This document shows, piece after piece, positions 39,610 through 42,039 of a stretch of 42,039 nt of DNA. The DNA lies in NCBI GenBank assembly GCA_023263555.1, contig JALQVX010000020.1, positions 1 to 42,039 of the forward strand, in the 5' to 3' direction. The translations under genes and the position numbers were made by a program. The notes under the pieces were generated by a model that was given only the letters and a program-made list of their open reading frames with translations, was not told the origin of the DNA and did no database searches. Position 1 is the stretch's first letter. The number at the start of each line of letters is the position of its first letter. The DNA is from Crocinitomix sp. (lineage in GTDB: Bacteria; Bacteroidota; Bacteroidia; Flavobacteriales_D; Crocinitomicaceae).

Positions 39610-42039
39610 TTATCGTTGGCCAGAACCTGCAACTTTTAGGTCTATTTTATAATAAAAAACAGGTAGAAAACCAAGTTGGTATCGTTCCGCTGTAGGATTA
39701 TTAATATCTCCAGTATAAGTCAGGCCTAGTACGTTTTGGGTACCTAAAACATTCACTAAATCCAGACCAAATTCGTGGGTTATCTTTTTAGCATTAATGG
39801 TATAATTAAGCTTAGTGTCCAAACGGAAATAATCTTTAAAACGTTTTTCATTGTATCCAGCATCAAGGAAAATAATTTCTTTCAAAGAGTCGGTCATTAC
39901 TTGATTAACAGTTCCATAGCGTTTTCCGCCAGCGTATGTTACTTTTAAACCTATCGCAAATGTGTTTTTCTTTTGCTTACCCGTTTTATATTCCTTACCG
40001 GCTAAGAAGTTTAAGATATAGTTTCCGTTAAAGTCAGTGCTTCTTTGAATCCCGTCGCTTCCTACATATTGTGAGTTATATAAGCTAGCGTTTGTCATAA
40101 AAAAGAAACTATTATCGAAGTATTTTTGAATAGTTAACTCAATTCCGATATTGGATCCTGTACCCGTATTTTGTAGGGTGTCTGGAAAAAATCGTGAAAA
40201 CCCACTTCCTTGATTGAGGAGAGAAAAGGCGGAAGGTGTCGCTTCAACAGGTATATCATATAGGTACTGATAATAAAGTTCTGTTTTAAACATCATTAAT
40301 TTTTTAAATTGAGTTGTATAGCTTAAAACGGTGTGTATACTTCGCGAGAAATCAATTCCTAAATTATGAGGCTCTGTGTTTCCTTGTAGCTGATATGCAT
40401 ATATGTAAAGTGGATGGATTTGTGAATGCATACCTGCACCAATTGCTAAGACGCCTTTTTCTGAAACGGCATACTTTAGCCCTAATCGCGGTTCTGCTGG
40501 CGAGATAGAATTACTCATGGTAAAATATTGACTGTGGATACCTGCGTTTAAGGTTAAACGTTGGTTAATTTTGTAACGCCATTGCATAAAACCTTGAAGC
40601 AGCAATTCGGGACGAGTAGATTTATAATTCCAGCGATAGTAAAAATTCGTGGTTGAATCCGAAATATCTGTGCGAATAGAATCGATAAGATTAAAATGAT
40701 AGGCATCTACATTTAATCCGAATTTAATCAAGTGCTTTTGATTGATTTTATGATTGATACTCGTATAGGCCGAAGCAGTACCAATATCATACAAGTACCC
40801 CATCATGTTGAAAGGTTTAACGTTTTCTGGATAGATCCATTTATCGTCAGCCCCTAAAGTGCGCAGAATATATCGGTGATCGGTGTATTGCCCTTGTCGA
40901 GCGTAAGAAACCGTAGTTTTAAGGAAGGTTTTCTGGTTAAGTGGTTTCTTATATGTCAATCCACTTACGATCATGTTAGATCCAAAATACTGATCTCTAT
41001 CTTGCTCGCCAAAGGCGTCTTGAGCTTTTTCAGTTTGGTCGGAAATCAGAATAGAAATTGAACTCGACCCAGCCATACCCCACAAGGATAATTGCCCTCC
41101 TTTATTTAAGGGAAAATTAAATTTGAATGCACCATCTCCATAAACCGGTACAGCGTCTGTGCCATATTTTATTCCAACCTTATCCATTAAAGTCAGTGTT
41201 GAATAGCGTCCTAGAATAAGATAGCTTGCCTTTGATTTCTTAGAGAGCGGTCCTTCAAAAAGTAATTCTGTTCCTAAAAAGCCAAATTGTCCAGTGAATT
41301 CGTGGTTCATATCGTTTCCGCTTCTTACGCGGAGATCAAACACACCCGAAGTACTATTACCATACTCTGCAGGGAAGGCACTCATAAAAAAGTCGGAATT
41401 GTCTAGAAACTTATTGTTTAGGATTGAAACGGGTCCACCTGTTGATCCTGCAACCGCAAAATGATTTGGATTCGGAATAGAAACTCCTTCAATACGATAG
41501 ACGATCCCTAAGGGTGAGTTGCCTCGAATGACGAGGTCATTTCGCGAGTCATCCGTTCCAGTAGCACCAGCATAATTGGCAATCATTCTGGCGGGATCTC
41601 CTCGGCTACCGGCATACCTATTGGTTTCTTCTAATGAAAAGGATTGCGCACTAACTGTTGCCATTTCGTTGATTATTTCGCCTTTTTTCTCTGACGAAAC
41701 AACAACTTCTTCTCCTGTGATTCCCTGCTCTTCTAATTCTATTGTTAAAATAAGTTCTCGACCAGTGGTAACGATTACAGGAAGCTCTCTGCCTTCATAG
41801 CCGATTGAACTAATCATTAAAAGTTGTTTTCCGACAGGGACATTGTAAATTGCAAATTCTCCTTGTTCGTTCGAAATCCCTCCGAGCAGATCCCCAGCAT
41901 CTGTAGTCAATTTAATTTTAGGGACTACTTGAAAATACCACTCCAAAAAGTCTTTCATAGATTCACGCCATGTTTCTTCGTCATTCATTAGATAGACACA
42001 GCTTTTATATAACTTTTTTATTCTAGCCGTATTACCTGT
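39610..42039 (-). CDS. TonB-dependent receptor with carboxypeptidase-like domain (5' end beyond window)
   Basis: The frame remains open past the track ATG at 41988 to the right window edge, so the true start and signal peptide are probably outside. The visible part begins with a carboxypeptidase-regulatory-like domain (ISNEQGEFAIYNVPVGKQLLMISSIGYEGREL), then the plug (DDSRNDLVIRGNSPLGIVYRIEGVSIPNPNHF), then the barrel with many aromatic-rich strands, ending in YYKIDLKVAGSGQR. The protein would import a substrate across the outer membrane with TonB energy. No SusD partner is seen downstream; the S9 peptidase follows after 23 bases, hinting at peptides. The segment upstream of the carboxypeptidase-like domain (MNDEETWRESMKDFLEWYF) is unusual for the family. 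Confidence 0.85.
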   Translation of the reverse strand, partial: TGNTARIKKLYKSCVYLMNDEETWRESMKDFLEWYFQVVPKIKLTTDAGDLLGGISNEQGEFAIYNVPVGKQLLMISSIGYEGRELPVIVTTGRELILTIELEEQGITGEEVVVSSEKKGEIINEMATVSAQSFSLEETNRYAGSRGDPARMIANYAGATGTDDSRNDLVIRGNSPLGIVYRIEGVSIPNPNHFAVAGSTGGPVSILNNKFLDNSDFFMSAFPAEYGNSTSGVFDLRVRSGNDMNHEFTGQFGFLGTELLFEGPLSKKSKASYLILGRYSTLTLMDKVGIKYGTDAVPVYGDGAFKFNFPLNKGGQLSLWGMAGSSSISILISDQTEKAQDAFGEQDRDQYFGSNMIVSGLTYKKPLNQKTFLKTTVSYARQGQYTDHRYILRTLGADDKWIYPENVKPFNMMGYLYDIGTASAYTSINHKINQKHLIKFGLNVDAYHFNLIDSIRTDISDSTTNFYYRWNYKSTRPELLLQGFMQWRYKINQRLTLNAGIHSQYFTMSNSISPAEPRLGLKYAVSEKGVLAIGAGMHSQIHPLYIYAYQLQGNTEPHNLGIDFSRSIHTVLSYTTQFKKLMMFKTELYYQYLYDIPVEATPSAFSLLNQGSGFSRFFPDTLQNTGTGSNIGIELTIQKYFDNSFFFMTNASLYNSQYVGSDGIQRSTDFNGNYILNFLAGKEYKTGKQKKNTFAIGLKVTYAGGKRYGTVNQVMTDSLKEIIFLDAGYNEKRFKDYFRLDTKLNYTINAKKITHEFGLDLVNVLGTQNVLGLTYTGDINNPTAERYQLGFLPVFYYKIDLKVAGSGQR

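Noticed and set aside
1-42039. CRISPR arrays, insertion sequences, prophage or rRNA genes
   Set aside because: No regularly spaced repeats, transposase, phage structural gene or rRNA-like segment was seen on either strand.

Overview
The window looks like a chromosomal segment of a low-GC Bacteroidota bacterium, most likely of the Flavobacteriales (the family is not resolvable by eye). The evidence is type IX secretion/gliding-type C-terminal domains (CHU_C), a SusC/TonB-type receptor with a carboxypeptidase-like N-terminal domain, DUF4175, DUF2490, YwqK/MORN-type repeat proteins, two-component-propeller sensors, -7 elements of the TAnnTTTG type, and poor Shine-Dalgarno sites. I see no phage, insertion sequence, CRISPR array or rRNA operon; this is mostly core chromosome.

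Layout. 1-2293: a membrane PAS sensor (cut by the left edge) in an ATGA-overlap operon with a MORN-repeat exported protein. 2294-2751: gene-free AT-rich stretch. 2752-4426: rpiB, convergent with a TlpA-like thioredoxin. 4567-6247: an ECF sigma factor overlapping an inner-membrane anti-sigma-like protein that ends in PKD and CHU_C domains, closed by a strong terminator. 6405-8744: a CotH-kinase/chitobiase-like/lamin-tail protein. 8747-8974: REP-like palindromes, a terminator and tRNA-Cys. 9121-11003: gltX-folB. 11247-18246: a tight five-gene run, DUF4175 - RsbW-like ATPase - ybeY - mnmG - methyltransferase. This run carries four sites closely matching the ParB-binding parS palindrome, two of them inside coding sequence. 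18524-20660: a barrel-like protein, a MORN-like lipoprotein and a YcxB-like membrane protein. 20776-24244: thyA-folA-topB operon. 24390-32627: a small exported protein, then a minus-strand signalling operon: ferritin, YfiR-like protein, TPR protein, HAMP-SpoIIE phosphatase, and a 1295-residue propeller sensor carrying both an adenylate cyclase and an HD domain. 32743-36360: rnr, a DUF2490 protein with a lipoprotein, and a 68-residue membrane protein. 36357-42039: a stand-alone CHU_C protein, an S9 peptidase and a TonB-dependent receptor open to the right edge.

Functional themes. Two items deserve most attention. First, a parS-like cluster (15448-17457) probably marks the ParB loading region and suggests that the replication origin is not far away. 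Second, the YfiR/TPR/SpoIIE/cyclase-HD operon appears to be a self-contained envelope-to-cAMP signalling module. The orphan RsbW-type kinase in the mnmG cluster and the SpoIIE phosphatase could be the two arms of a partner-switching system, but no STAS antagonist is visible in the window. Coding starts were adjusted where the ORF track began upstream of the recognisable N-terminus (rpiB, tlpA-like, gltX, ybeY, folA and the 24390 gene).
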